Positions 1 to 13,098 of a stretch of DNA of 64,000 nucleotides are shown piece by piece. The translations under genes were made by a program, and so were the position numbers. Below the pieces are notes generated by a model, which did no database searches, was not told the DNA's origin, and saw nothing but the letters and a program-made list of their open reading frames with translations. Origin of the DNA: Lytechinus variegatus (lineage: Eukaryota > Echinodermata > Echinoidea > Temnopleuroida > Toxopneustidae); assembly GCF_018143015.1 (NCBI RefSeq), contig NC_054756.1:27343440-27407439 (forward strand), read 5' to 3'. Every line of letters starts with the position of its first letter. Position 1 is the stretch's first letter.

Positions 1-1920
1 CTGTTCCTTCATATCGTCAAAGCGACATGCTGGGTTAAAAATAATCCAACTGAGCGACTTGACGCGAGGCGGGTTTAGTTTGTTGAAACTATGCAGGCTA
101 TGCAAGTTGGGGGTCTTTCCGCGAGTGACTGTTTTCATTTGGACACAGATACAACACGAAGAAAGAGCATCGATCTTGGAGTCAAATGGCCATGCCATCC
201 TTGTCTCTCGGTAGAGCTTGGCTCGCGCTAAATGGAGGTTAGCAATGTACATCCTCGGGATGGATGCAGCTGGGGCGAATCCAGGAAGAATTCTGTGGTT
301 CGAGGGGGGGGGGGGGGCATCATTCGGAAAGAAACACGTCCCAAAGTGCCCTTTCAATTATAATTTTAAAAAAAATGGAAACACTGTTTGAAATAGGTGT
401 AATATAGTTGATTGCCGGTTGTGTTATTAGAAAATCAGTGATTACCCGATTTCGGAGATCATGGAGATAGTTGACAGGGGCCAGCTTCCTGCAGGCTTTT
501 GAATCTCCCTCTCCCCCGCGCTAAAACGCATGCATTACATATGTCACCCCACATATTCCAACCATCTGACCCCCCCCCCCGCCCCCCTTCTTTAACATGA
601 ACAGGTGCTTATCGATAAAATTGAGTAAAGAATGCTCGGCAAGCATCTTTGGCCCTCCTCTCTCTCTTCTAACATGAACCTAGATACGCCTTAAAGTGTC
701 AGGTTTTCAGGAGCGGGGGTATAGCATTGCAATAGATGTCAGGAGGGATGTTTCCAACTAACGAAGGGGGAGACAAGAGGGAAAAGTCTTTGGCCTAGTT
801 TCAAGGAAGTCTTGGGAACAATCTGGATCAAGAAAGGGAGGGGCAGAGCAAATTAATGCTGTCTGACAGAATTCTGATGGCTTTTTCAAAATATTTTTTT
901 CCCACATTTTTGTTGACGTGAAATTGCTCCCGAAAGGGAAGTGACCTTTGACCGACATATATTTTAGTTCACTGTCGGTTTTTGATATATTTATTTTTTA
1001 GTGAAACAAATCAAACCAAGTTATTATTGTTAGTTGTGAAATACTCTATTCCAAACTTGTCGTGCCAATGCCCAAAAGCTATATAGACCTACTTTCCAAA
1101 CCGTATTCTTCTGAAAGCAATCGTTTGACCAGCAGTATATGAAGAGCTCACTTGCAAAAGGGGTTAGGTCCATTTTTCATCAAATTTGACTTTAAATTTA
1201 TGTCTTAATGTAAAGACTTTTAGTAGCTCTATAAGATGATACCAAAGAAAAGTTTAAATTCCTATTAAAAAGTGAACTAATAATTTCAAAGAAAAATCAC
1301 TTTTTTTCAAAAGGGGTTATAGGTCCACAATGATGATGTTTTAAAAATATATAGAAAAAAATTGAAGACAGGTAGATTTCTTTTATACCCAATTTTATGT
1401 TCACATGATAGGGTAATACATCATGACAGTTTAGTTTCTCATAAGAATATAAGTAAGAATAAAAAACATGGCTTTTCTCGGAATGGTCCAAAGTGGACCT
1501 AATCCCTTTTGCAACTAAACTCTTCGTATATTAGATGTAATGTTATCAAGATTATAAATAGCACCAATACAGTCATGTGTATAATTATTTTTGTTCGTTT
1601 GTTTTTGTTTATAAGACACAATGTATCAATTATAATTACTGGGGCGCCCTTGAACATGCCATCCGAAAGACATGGCAAAGGGCTGGAATCGCTGACGTCT
1701 TAAAGTTTGTATAAATTACTCAGATATTATAATGGTATATTTATGATTTTATGATATTTCTTTCAAAGAGTCTAAAAAGATGCACTTCGAAACATTCAAT
1801 TCAGCAAGAAGCAAGAAAAGGATATAGGCCTATGGTATGAAAGTCAACGTTCATACGAAATTAAATCCTTCGAACATGTCGAAGGGGCTACATTTGAGCG
1901 GACGATAATAGGACGCCAAC
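1..1920. other. no gene seen
   Basis: Non-coding, AT-rich sequence with a 13-G tract near 305 and a C tract near 571. No frame over 70 codons and no recognisable motif. Confidence 0.6.
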
Positions 1921-2203
1921 GATCGGGAAAAGTATATACTTCAGTGATAGATACTAGAGGCCTTATGATATAGTTATATATATATATATGTTTTCGTTTT
2001 TACTGAACAATGTTACAAAAATTAGATACAAATAACAACCCCTCGCCACTTTATTTCAGTAAAAATGGGGGAAAAAAATCATCGACCAAAGATCGGGAAA
2101 AATATATACTTCAGTGATAGATACTAGAGGCCTTATGATATATTTTCGTTTTTACCGAACAATATTAAAAACAATTATGTACAATAACAACCCCCTCGCC
2201 ACC
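1921..2203. repeat. imperfect direct duplication
   Basis: Copies at about 1921-2050 and 2091-2203 share GATCGGGAAAA, ACTTCAGTGATAGATACTAG, AGGCCTTATGATAT and end in CCCTCGCCAC. The first copy has gained a short TA microsatellite. Confidence 0.8.
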
Positions 2204-5200
2204 CCCATAAAGATTCCCCTCTCATCTCCGTTTTGCCACTGTATCTACCCCTAAACATTTCTCTTCCCAGGGGTGGTCCGACTCTCGTGTAAGTATGTCA
2301 TGCTGTTTAAATAATGTGCTAGACTGCCATGTTGTTACGCTGTCAATGTGCCATGTCCATATTTAAATTCTTTATTCCCGAGTAGAAACGTTATGAGTAT
2401 ATGATAGCTTTTCTATGTTGCGGTTGCGGGGCGGGGGGGGGGGATGGTCGGGTGCAGTGGCGGAAGGGGGGGGGGTTCTTGCCCCAATATTTTCAAAATC
2501 CTTTTTTTTTCATTATTCTAAATTATCAATTTTTACAAAAGAAATTCCACCAAAAGTGCCGGACAACGGATCCCTTCATTTCAATTTGAAAAACAACATA
2601 CACTTAAGTAATATATTTTATTTTTCGTTCTTTTTTTGTATGCTTGTTTTAAGTTGATATTATTTGTTATTAGCATTTGTCCACGGCCTTGCTGAAAAGC
2701 AGCTTCTAGCTGAAAGCAGGCTTTTTAACCGTGATTAAATAAATAAAACACAAAAATACAAAATACTTGAATTACAAGCTCGGTCGGTTCGCTAACTCGA
2801 TGATATAATATTCTTGAATATATTCACAGCCATGTTTCTAGCCTCGTTGCGTAAGATGTACATAGCTCATGCACTAACACCAGACTCGTAATAGAAAAAA
2901 AATATATAGATGTATATACTTCCGCCTAGATCATGAAGATTCAAGGCTAATAATGACATGTTTAAACAAAAATAATTTTGAAAATGTAGTTGAGATTGTG
3001 AGCGTGGAATTCATATAATTATCTATTCATTTATACTATACATTTGCACACATGTTACTGCATTTAAAACAAAACTCAAAAGTTCATATGCCAATTAGTC
3101 ACATTGTTCATTTCCACACCCTTTTCCTGACCCCCCCCCCCCTCTAGGTTTACCCTTTTTATTTCTGATGTATTGTTCGTATTAATTATTGTTATTTTTT
3201 CACTTTTATGTACGTTTATATGTTATGTATTGGGTGTCCCGTGCACTCATCAAGCTTTTGCTTTTAGGGGCACCCTATTGTACATTCATGTGTGATTTTG
3301 TATATATTTTGGTTTGTATATTGATTTTTAAATGATTGAATAAAATTGAATTGAATTGAACTTACTCATTCATTAATTTCATACAATTCAATGATTTTAA
3401 TTTTAATTTTCTCTTCCAGACATGATGTTTTACTGATGAGATGAGACGATAGCCAGTTGAAGATCAGACCGGATTTTATGATCAAGTATATGTTGACATG
3501 ATTTACCAGCAGTACAAGCTGAGAGAGTAAATTGGTGAATTGGGGAGACCAAGAAACGAAAAAAATGAATGGAGGAAAAATACTGAAATAAAGGACAAAA
3601 ACGAAAACACAAAACCATTAATAATTAATGGTGCGATTCAATTAACCATGCATAATTACATGTATATATATTTACATGTACATATTACATGTACATATAT
3701 ATTTTCTTGTTTTTAACAAAATGTTGGCAATTGCCAGTGACGTTCTGTAATAAATTCAATTCAATCAAATTCATGCATTGTGCTCAAATGACAAAGGCAC
3801 ATATATTCCCTATACAAGTGAAACGCAAGTTCTGTTACATTCAACGTGAAAATTTTGTGAAAGAGAATTCTAACCTCAAACACGATGGAAATAAATTATC
3901 ATTTAATAGCTATAAATATAAGAAAATATGAACTAAAGTGAATTCTTCAATAGCTAGAACAGAAAGTGAATAGGCCTACAAATTGTGTAAAATTTCAATC
4001 TCGGTACGCCCGAATAAGGATTACACCCCCCCTTAATTCGAAAAGACGTCAGACGAAATGAATAAAATCTATATCTCGGTTAATCTGGTTCATGGTTCAA
4101 TTGAAACAAAGTTGCGTTGTTTCTGAAATTGTTTTGCTTCAATCTGCTTGACCCCCTTAAAGATGAAAACGTTTCACCCAGCTGCGCAGCACTCCTTAAT
4201 CGATAAATGAACTCAAACTCATCGGGGATCACCAGGCGGGACAACGGGTACCCCTTCGGAGGCTTTACGATGACAATGGTCCTCATACAAAATACAAGAT
4301 GTAATACGGTGCTAAGAAAGTGGGGGTCATATATTATGTATCTGGTTGTTCTTTATTTCGCCCCAGGAATAGAATCGTCAAGATTGCCTGAGGGGAGTTA
4401 ATCTAATCTTTACTTAAACGGTTTTAGCCCGTCCGTAGCTTTGATATAATAGTGCGAATTATATACTCGAGTATAATATTTTGTTCCAATATTGCAGAAG
4501 TTTAGGCCTACTGGTAGTCTAATCTTTTTGTGGAGATTTATACCAAATCGTAAACTACGCTTTGAAGATTCTAAAATAATTCTTTTGTTATCATCTTCCT
4601 TCGTCCCAGCTATCTTTTCGACAAAAGAGCCTTGTACTGTATATGCATTGCAATTAATATTAAATTAAAATAAAATGGGCATAATATATGGAATAAAATA
4701 ACAGGTGAATGATTTGCAATTCACGAAAATTATTCGGGCAAGGAAAAATATTTTTGATTAAGATAAAAATATGATTGTTATCAAATCGATTTTTGGTAAT
4801 CTGTTTTACTAAGTCTTGTTTTAATTTCTGTTATGACAATCATTCTCCGAGATTCTAATTTGAAGCGTTAAATAATGAGAATGTATCTCAGTCCGGGTTG
4901 GGATTCGTGTATAGTTACAAAAAGTGACAAGGGGGGGGGGGGGTGGTGGGAGGTAGTGGTTTACTTTTAAGACATCCAATGCTATATACACAACATATAA
5001 ATGAATAATATTGCAATAACCTCTAATATAAAATCCAAAACTTGACGCTTTTTTTTTCAATTTCAATTTATTATTTTTCATTTTCAACAAAATAACTTTT
5101 GGCCAAGCAAAAGTTTATTTGAAGTTAACATTGGCAAAAACATTTCTTTTCGGATCTATTTTGTTTTCAATTCCTGTATAAAGCCAATACATGTAAGATA

Positions 5201-5905
5201 TTTCGTTCCTACTGATCTTCCAATTTATGTTTCCAATTTTACAAACGTTGCATTTTACACGTGATCCCTCCCGTAACCTCTGGCGGTTTGGTTCAGTTTT
5301 ATTAACATTATTTTTGTTGTTGATTTATTTGTTATTTGTATAATTTCTTTCTAAATTCACCTTTCATAGACCGTGTCTAATTTCGTTTTTGGCTGCTTAC
5401 CAAAACATGGCTCACAAAGCATAATTATCATGATTTAATCCTCTTTAATAAAAGGTTACCCCTGTATGACACCCAAACATGGTCCCCAACATAATAAACC
5501 TTAGACTCAAGTAGCGATACAGAGACTACTTTAGAACATCCTTTCAAGTGTTCAAACAATAATGAATCGGGGACAAAACAGCAAAATGGCTAAAGGGGCT
5601 TTTGGAGGGTGAACAATTGCCCCTGTCCCTCAGTGCCTATTGTTAGGCGAGGATAATCAAATAAGGGGTCCCGTTTCTCCTCGCTTGAACGCGCCATACA
5701 GACTTCTAAACGAGGCTGAAGTTTACCACAAAGTTCTGTCAATGAATAACCCAGTTTTACCATATTTTATCATTATCGAAGTGTCCTTTTGCTTGTAAAT
5801 CGATGAGCAGTGTAACTGATAACTAAGTCCACAAATTCGAAACCCCAAATTGATAAGGCGAGGTGGGCGTAGCACGGTATAGCGGGGGTTAGAATCAGAC
5901 GACAC
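2204..5905. other. no gene seen
   Basis: Long AT-rich stretch with G or C homopolymers near 2435, 2470, 3130 and 4930. Short open frames only, none with recognisable protein character. Confidence 0.6.
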
Positions 5906-5909
5906 TGCA

Positions 5910-5927
5910 TAGCAACCGCCTAGCAAC
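5910..5927 (+). promoter_or_regulatory. tandem AGCAAC half-sites (RFX/X-box-like)
   Basis: TAGCAAC occurs twice, 11 bp apart, matching the RGYAAC half of the X-box bound by RFX factors. It lies just upstream of the candidate first leader exon of the coiled-coil gene. RFX sites mark ciliary genes in animals. The match is to half-sites only, so this is suggestive. Confidence 0.3.
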
Positions 5928-5959
5928 GGGGAAGCGAAGGGTCACAGATCGGTGACTCA

Positions 5960-6269
5960 AAAATTCCCCCGCACACCAATCGATACATGCGGGACTGAGT
6001 GCTCGTCGTCAGCACCGCCGTGCACGAAACTTTGCCGAAGTGAACGGCAGTGAGAAGGTCTATACTCTCCCTAACCTGCGGGACGAGCTGCCTTCTTTGC
6101 CAAGGGTATTTTGCCTCTTAACTACTTACTTTTGCGGATTTATTGCCAAAATAATGGATCTTAGAGAGGAATAAGATGATCTGAGCACGGTCTATTTTAC
6201 GAGTCACGATATCCTGGATATAAAAGTTGGAGCGAACTTTGTAACCATTAACTGTCGGCAATAACAGTG
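5960..6269 (+). other. candidate 5' UTR exon 1 of the coiled-coil gene
   Basis: A GC-richer, repeat-free stretch ending in a consensus donor (AACAGTG|GTAAGT) at 6269/6270. There is no long reading frame. Assigning it to the gene at 13.1 kb is inference; the start is approximate. Confidence 0.3.
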
Positions 6270-6904
6270 GTAAGTTGTGTGTTCGATATTCTCATCGTAG
6301 TACTGAACGTTTTTTGGGGGACATTTTCGTACTGAATTTGAAATGAATTACATTCATGTTTCTACGTGGGATTTTACTTGTATAAGGTAATTATTGTACA
6401 TGTAACTTAGGATTGGCAGTGGCACAGTAATATTATGGTTATATATATATATAGGGAGGAGGGGTGGGTGTTGAGCGGTGCCAACTGCCAAGCCAATTCG
6501 AACAAAATGAACATCCATTTTTTGTGTTTACAGATCAAAGCCAAGAAAATGAACTGGGAGCACCAAAAAGTACAAATAGGCCTATTCAACGTGTTCAATC
6601 TTTATGATATTGTGAAAATTTCTTACAGATGTAACGAGTAGGCCTATACAACTTACATTTCAGCATAGTGATGTATTGAGTTTACTGTTCCAATGTAAAC
6701 CGAGGTTTATATGGTCATACTCTTTCTCAATGAAAATATGACGATTTCTTCTCAGTCTCGTTCTTCTGTAGACGTAATGTAACTACAGTAGGAACTCGGC
6801 AAAGCATTTTTCGACTGCATGCCTCCACATTTTACGTTTCGGCAAATCAGTCAAAGTGGCTGACCATTATAGACGACAGAAACTACTCTCCGGCCTTTTG
6901 GGGT

Positions 6905-6997
6905 TAAACTTTAAGAGGAGGAAATGGCAGAGCTGGGATTTGAACTCACAACCTTTTAATCGTGAGCCCAATGCTCTAACCACTAGACCACGCGACC
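6905..6997 (-). repeat. tRNA-like sequence (degenerate)
   Basis: The minus strand carries an A-box-like TGGTCTAGTGGTTAG and a B box GTTCAAATCCC with spacing of a tRNA. A CTCACGA anticodon loop would read Val, but the anticodon stem is mispaired. Best read as a tRNA pseudogene or SINE head. Confidence 0.5.
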
Positions 6998-6999
6998 CT

Positions 7000-8061
7000 C
7001 TATACAGTCACAAGAATGAAACCGTCTCCAAACAAACCGATTGTATATCATAGGAAATAATGTAAATTGCAACTTGTAATAGTTTTTGCTTGAAGTGGGT
7101 TTTGCCATATTGCCTCAGGCCACCACTAGTTCAATCTTCAACACTAAAAATGTGTCGTCAAAGTATATGATGTAGGGGATATATATCCATGACACTTTGA
7201 AACATGAAAATAGCGTGATACAAAATCCTTATAGATTGCAATTAAACATAGTTTAACTGATGTGAAACTAGAAATGCGATGAAAAGTTGCAACGTTGTTT
7301 ACTGCGTTGGTGGGTGCAAAACGCAAGTCAAAAAATTAATTGCAAGTCCCAAATGCGCGCTGTTGATTGGTTGAAAATCAAGTTGCGCCTGATTTTTAGA
7401 GTTGCGATTGATTGCAACTCTTTCTGCAACGGGCCCCAGGGCATGGTTTCAGGAACTGTAGTAGAAAATGGAATTTCTTTTCTTACGGCCTTTTTAAAGG
7501 GCACTATAAAAACAAAGGAAACTATAATATTCTTACTGGAGATACAATAAAAGATCTCGATACTCTTACTTTACGCAGGGAGTAGTAGTACTATACATGC
7601 TATAGAAACATTATTTTCCTGATACTCTTTTCTATACATGTCAAATTTCATAAATGCATTTTCCCCGCTATGATCTTATTTAGGGCTATACATGATTACT
7701 AATTGATGTTAAAAGTATCATTATAGATTAAAATAGATGTCCCATCATGCTCATTAAAAGTGACAACTATTTTGTATAAATTTCTTTGTATTTATATTTC
7801 TGTATATATAAAGAGAAATGGCACGTTTCAATTAGGCACATCACCACTGAAAATTGAATGGCAGATATGCAACCATAATTATAATAGCAATTACAATATA
7901 TGATAACACTCCACCATTGCGAAATTTGCGTGTGTCATCCATAGCTCATCCCGCCTATATTCAATAGCACTGGGGAATTAATTTTCCCGTTGATCGTGAT
8001 GTACAATCGAGCTCTACGCGTTTGTAAGGTGTCGCGATACTCATGCAACTGTCATGCTATG
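7000..8061. other. no gene seen
   Basis: AT-rich sequence without repeats I can assign or convincing coding frames. Confidence 0.5.
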
Positions 8062-8165
8062 CAGTCACACTATACGGAATATGACTCCGAATTCACCGAT
8101 GGCATTCCATTGGACGTAACGTAATAGCTTTGATCGGTGTGGAGTTGTTTCCCTTGGTGTGACTG
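8062..8165. repeat. short hairpin repeat, copy 1
   Basis: Bounded by CAGTCACAC and GTGTGACTG, with an inner pair ACCGATGG...GATCGGTG around ATTCCATTGGACGTAACGTA. It shares this layout with the copies at 17638 and 23379. Confidence 0.65.
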
Positions 8166-8670
8166 AACCGCATAGAGACGCCTGATTAGAAATGAAATGA
8201 ATTGGGTTTGGGGGATCTCTTTGTCAAAAAAGGATGCGCGGTGTAATAAACAGTACTGGCGTGCGTGCAGAGCTGTATAATAGCAGTAGAATATTTTATT
8301 GATATCAAAATTGACGCATCAGTTGGCAGGTATAATCTTATTCATCGCGGGGAGGTGTAATATCATCATATATTGGCTCGTGTATGATTATGGTAATTGG
8401 CATTGGTTTTCGATTGATGGATATGAAATCAATATATCAATAATAATGCTATATTGGCTTTTATTTGGCTGCATATGTGATAAAATATGATTTTTTAAAT
8501 TCATGTTATTGGGTTATATTCTAGTATATTGAATGTTGATGTAGTAAACATTAGATGCTTCGGAATTTTGCGAAAACTTGATTGCATGTATTTGAACTGT
8601 ATAGTTAAAGACTCGAACTCTAATCTGATTATATGCAAGTTTGCCATTTTCTTTTATCATGGTCAGTGTA

Positions 8671-9539
8671 TAGGAAAAGGCGGGGAAAGTTGTGACACTT
8701 TTTGCATTTTGCATGTTCGAATTGATATGACTAATAATATTGTAGAAATAAATACCTTGCCTTTAAAATTGATTCTTGGGAAATATTTTTCACCTTTATA
8801 TAACTTTCTACCCCACACTGCAAATCAAGGTGACCTTTGAAAAAACAATGTCAAATGGCTCAACTTGCCCCATCTGTGGGGTAAGTTGTGTCACCGTCTG
8901 GGATAAGTTGAGCCACAAAAACTATGTAAAAACTGTATGCGGGAATAACCAGGATGTCAATTTTTCATTTTTGTCTTTTCACTTGCTAATTCTCTATAGA
9001 TACTAACATCTTCTAAAAGTAAAAGAACTGTCATGTAAATTTTCTTCTTTCTGCCTGCATATAAATGGCTTTTGACGTCTTTTTAATTTGTTGTTATACA
9101 TCACCATAAGAATTACCATGGCTCAACTTGCCCCATGTTGATTTGGCTTAAATTACCCCAGTCCGAACTTATTGCGATATTTTCACATGAACACATTTCT
9201 TATGCATTCATCATGTAAAAGATTATGACAAGAATGAGAATCCATACCTGGACTAACAATATTGTTCTTATTTCTATAATATATTTAAAGACGTGTGTGG
9301 GTAAAAAGCACTTATCTATTTTACACCCTTTTTCACTTTTTTGGCTGAAATTTGCATTTTTCCCTCTAAAAAGTACTTTTTGTTTCAAAGTTGAAAACAA
9401 AGTGGTTGGGTTAAACTTAAGGGTTATGCAATGGGTCATCAATACATGACACCGCCACAATGTCTGACTCATTCATTATTAGCCTGGGGGTGGTGGCTCA
9501 ACTTGCCCCTATGCTCAACTTATACCCCGCCTTCCCCTA
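8671..9539 (+). mobile_element. 'GGCTCAACTTGCCCC' element, copy 1 (869 bp)
   Basis: Ends TAGGAAAAGGCGGGG and CCCCGCCTTCCCCTA are inverted repeats. Internal GGCTCAACTTGCCCC and GGGGTAAGTTG words recur. It lacks any coding frame. Direct orientation match to 18850-19673. Confidence 0.8.
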
Positions 9540-9540
9540 G

Positions 9541-9810
9541 TATATAATTCATCTTCATCATCGGCATTATCATCATCACCATTATCATCACCGTCACATT
9601 TATCATCATCGTCATCACCATCATTAACCATCATCATCACAATCATCACCATCACAATCACCACCGTCACCGTCATATTTATCATCATCGCCATCATCGT
9701 CATCATCATCACCATCATCACCATCATCCTCATCGTCATCATCACAATCACCACTATCAGCGTCATATTTATCATCATCGCCATCATCGTCATCATCCTC
9801 GCCATCATCG

Positions 9811-9843
<33 letters not shown>

Positions 9844-10023
9844 CCATCATCATCATCGTCATCAACATCTTCATTACGATCACTATCATCATTACCATCA
9901 ACATCATTTTCTTCGCCATCGTCATCATCATCCTCATCATCTTCATCACCATCATCATCACTATCAACGCAATTTTCATCATCATCACCATCATCTTCAT
10001 CACCACCGCCACTGCCATCATAA
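9541..10023. repeat. CAT-type microsatellite block
   Basis: About 480 bp of interrupted (CAT/CAC/CGT)n abutting the 3' end of the 8671-9539 element. Both strands appear open in several frames (poly-Asp or poly-Met) purely because of the triplet period. Confidence 0.95.
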
Positions 10024-10196
10024 ATCGCCATCGTAATTTCGATTAAACATAAACCCTCAAAACAATATTGAAGAAATGACTTTTAAAAATAGATTTAATT
10101 TGAAAGTTATTTCTGCACTCTCACCCTTCATCGAAATTCTGATCAATATCATGAAAATCCAAGTATTAACATGACTTCTATTTTGTTTGTTGGCAG

Positions 10197-10294
10197 GCCT
10201 TGGGAACCAACACAATCCTCTAGAGAATATTCAAGAAACAGGAAGATTCTTCAAGACAAAAGGGGACTTTCCTCTACTCTCTACCTCTTTCTCC
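10197..10294 (+). other. candidate 5' UTR exon 2 of the coiled-coil gene
   Basis: 98 bp bounded by a good acceptor (TTTGTTTGTTGGCAG) and a perfect donor (GTAAGT). No coding frame fits the neighbours, so a non-coding leader exon is the simplest reading. Confidence 0.35.
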
Positions 10295-10396
10295 GTAAGT
10301 AGGACGTATAGGTTACAGGGGTTAATTTCCTGGGCCCACGGAACGATTTTTTTATTTTTATTATTTTTTTTTACTGGGGCTGATATAAATTTGGAA

Positions 10397-10473
10397 AGCA
10401 AAAAAAGAACAGAAGTTATATGTATGTGTTTTCTTAGACAACATATACATTTTACTTCTGTTCTTTTTTTGCT
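10397..10473. repeat. imperfect 32-bp inverted repeat (hairpin)
   Basis: AGCAAAAAAAGAACAGAAGT and its complement ACTTCTGTTCTTTTTTTGCT flank a short loop; pairing extends further through TATATGTATGTG. Confidence 0.8.
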
Positions 10474-10581
10474 GAATCTTGCAATATTTAACTTTTTTTG
10501 AAAACATACCAAATATATCCATATATGTGTGTGTGTGTGGGGGGGTGTGTTTGTGTGTGTGTAAAGTTAACATGTGTGTAG

Positions 10582-10748
10582 AGGTGCCGTGGCCGAGTGG
10601 TCTAAGGCGCCTGGCTATACATGGAAAGTCCGGGGTTCGAGCCCCGGCTGCGGCACTCATGTCCGTGAGCAAAGCATTTAATCTACAAAGCTCTTTTATC
10701 TTGCTTTCAAATAAATGGAAATGCTAAATGCATTATTGGTAACTAGGT
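10582..10748 (+). repeat. tRNA-derived SINE-like sequence
   Basis: A Leu/Ser-type D arm (GGCCGAGTGGTCTAAGGC) and B box (GGGGTTCGAGCCCC) are intact and the ends pair (GTGCCGT with GCGGCAC). The anticodon stem does not pair and the variable arm is missing. The 3' sequence continues with a non-tRNA tail, so it is not a working tRNA gene. Confidence 0.6.
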
Positions 10749-10770
10749 GTGCACTTGTTTTTTAAAAAAG

Positions 10771-10781
10771 TGTATGTATTG

Positions 10782-10842
<61 letters not shown>

Positions 10843-10860
10843 TATGTATGCATACATATC

Positions 10861-10911
<51 letters not shown>

Positions 10912-10930
10912 GGAGAGAGTGAGAGAGAGT
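10771..10930. repeat. compound microsatellite (TA)n-(CA)n-(GA)n
   Basis: Adjacent runs of TA, CA and GA dinucleotides. Confidence 0.97.
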
Positions 10931-11597
10931 TAGTTTTGACCTAGTGATGATTTATGACGCCTTAATCTTTGAAATAACCTGGCATGCATGCTCTCTTCGT
11001 GGAACTGTCGTAAGATTGTATTTTTCTTTAAAAATTGTTAAAATATGTTAATTTATCTCCAGCTGGGCTCATCAATTAAGAAAATTATGCCCCCAAAATA
11101 AAACGATGTTTATGAGTAGGACGTATAATGTAATTGCCAATATTAAAAAGAGGAAATATTATGTTAATTACTTTTCGTTTCTTTGTATGACGTATTCAGG
11201 CCGTTTGCCAACATTTTTTTTTCTTCTACATTTTGTAAGACTTCATTTCTGTCAGTCTGTTGTGCTTATACTCGTACGTAGCTCATAACTATGCCATTGC
11301 AATCAAGGTTGTATACTGTGCTTGTGTGGAAGGGGAGGGGCAAGAATATGGCAAATTCTCCAAAAACATAAACGCGTGAGTGTGCGAAGCGACCAAGCTC
11401 GAAAAAACAAACAGATTTTATGCATAACTAACGTGCGTCGTTATAAGTTTGCAATATTCCTTTCCTTCAAAATTTCGAAACAGCTTTTGCACACACTGCA
11501 TACGCCCATACTTACAATAATGTATGATTTATTGATCTGTGCGCCAGTAAACATAAATTATGATTATCATTATATTATTCTCTATTTCATTTGACAG

Positions 11598-13098
11598 GTT
11601 CAAGCCCTCGACCGACCCCCTGAGATTATTCAACTAAACGGGGAATCCCACAGCACAAACCCACCTGCGAGGGTTCATGTTACAACCGGAGTGGCCCAAT
11701 AAGCTCCGTGTCTTTGGATCCGTCTTCTAATTCTGTTTTTATAAAGAATCGCTGTTTTTCATCGAGGTATAGTTGGTGAAAAGTTTCCAGAGTTGTTGCG
11801 ACCGGTGAGGAATATTATTTTGAGAAAGACTCTGGCATGGGTTACCAACTGGTTCAGTAATTCTTCAAGAAACGGAAAATAAAAGGCGCCTGGACAAGCA
11901 GTTGGTGAGCGAAGAAAGAGACTCTGAATGACTGAATGGATGATTGCTGGAAAGCACTTAAGATCTGGTTGGACAACGTCGTTAATACTTCGCGCAAACT
12001 TTAATCCTTTCGAAACGATGTTCTATAAGAACTGAAGTGAATGAAGCTCTCTTGGAAAATACTTCAGACAAGGTTGTAAAAGAACAGTTTGGGTTTGGAT
12101 TTTCTGAGCTGCGATATAAAGCCGTCTCCACATTTTTTTTGCGTATATCTACGACTCTTCCTGTAATTGGGACGCCAATGGACAGATTGTGAGGGCTTTT
12201 CAGTTGCCGGATTCATCCATTTTTTCCCCGCGAAATGTTGGAAAATTCGGGTATGGAAGATTATTTTTGATCGTCGAAGTCATAATTCCAGATAATTGTT
12301 CATGTGCGATTGAGTACTTGAGATACGTCGGTGATTGATTGAAAGGAATGGATACGTCATCTTTTGAATGCAACCAATCATTAATGCTCAAGGTCGAGGA
12401 TTGTGATTCGGAATGAGTTTTAAACCGCCGGATCAATATTTGTAAACACCCAAGCCAGAAAATCATTGTCAAATTGGCGCCCTAACTTGACTATATCGTC
12501 CGCGGTTTAGGTTTTTTTGAAATACGAATCGCGCGATTCGTGTGAGACTGAAGTTTAATCGTCCTCAATTTGAAGGTTCAATTTAACGTCTTAAACCACC
12601 GTTCACCCTTGTTTTTTTCATGGAAAGTGTTAAGTGTTCTCACATTTGGAAAAGTGACAGCAAACTTTGACCATGGATTAGCAGAACAGCTCCAGAACAA
12701 ATAGCGGTTGGATTTTTCAATTTGCATATTTTATTTTGATGGAGGCTTTCCTTGTCCATTGTTGGGCCTTTTCATCTAATCAAAATTCTTCTGTTGTCGC
12801 GGTCGGTGCCTTATGCAGAAGACAAATAGAGTTGTTAAATAGTAATTGAATCGCGGCCACTTGTGACAGATCGTCGTAACTATTTGATTAGGAGGCTTTG
12901 TTTGATAAGACAACGAAACCTTGAAGGAAACACTGGTTTCTCGATCGAAAGAAAAGATAATGAGCTTTTAGCCGAAATGTTGTCAAACATCTCAACGCAC
13001 TCGAAAACAAACTCCGTATCTGCTCTGATTTACAAGGTGTGGACAGAATGAGGACTTTCTTGATATGCATTCGATTTGATTGATATAAGGGCTTCAGT
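11598..13098 (+). other. candidate leader exon joined to the coiled-coil ORF
   Basis: An acceptor (TTTCATTTGACAG) at 11597 opens a repeat-free 1.5 kb stretch leading directly to ATG 13099. A 62-codon open frame at 12863-13051 would be an upstream ORF. An internal intron cannot be excluded. Confidence 0.35.

Noticed and set aside
9515..10031. Two overlapping minus-strand frames of 135-168 codons (poly-Met and poly-Asp)
   Set aside because: They are the triplet microsatellite read in two frames; no flanking coding sequence.
10584..10656. Functional tRNA gene
   Set aside because: Acceptor and D arms fit, but the anticodon stem cannot pair and the variable arm expected of Leu/Ser tRNAs is missing.
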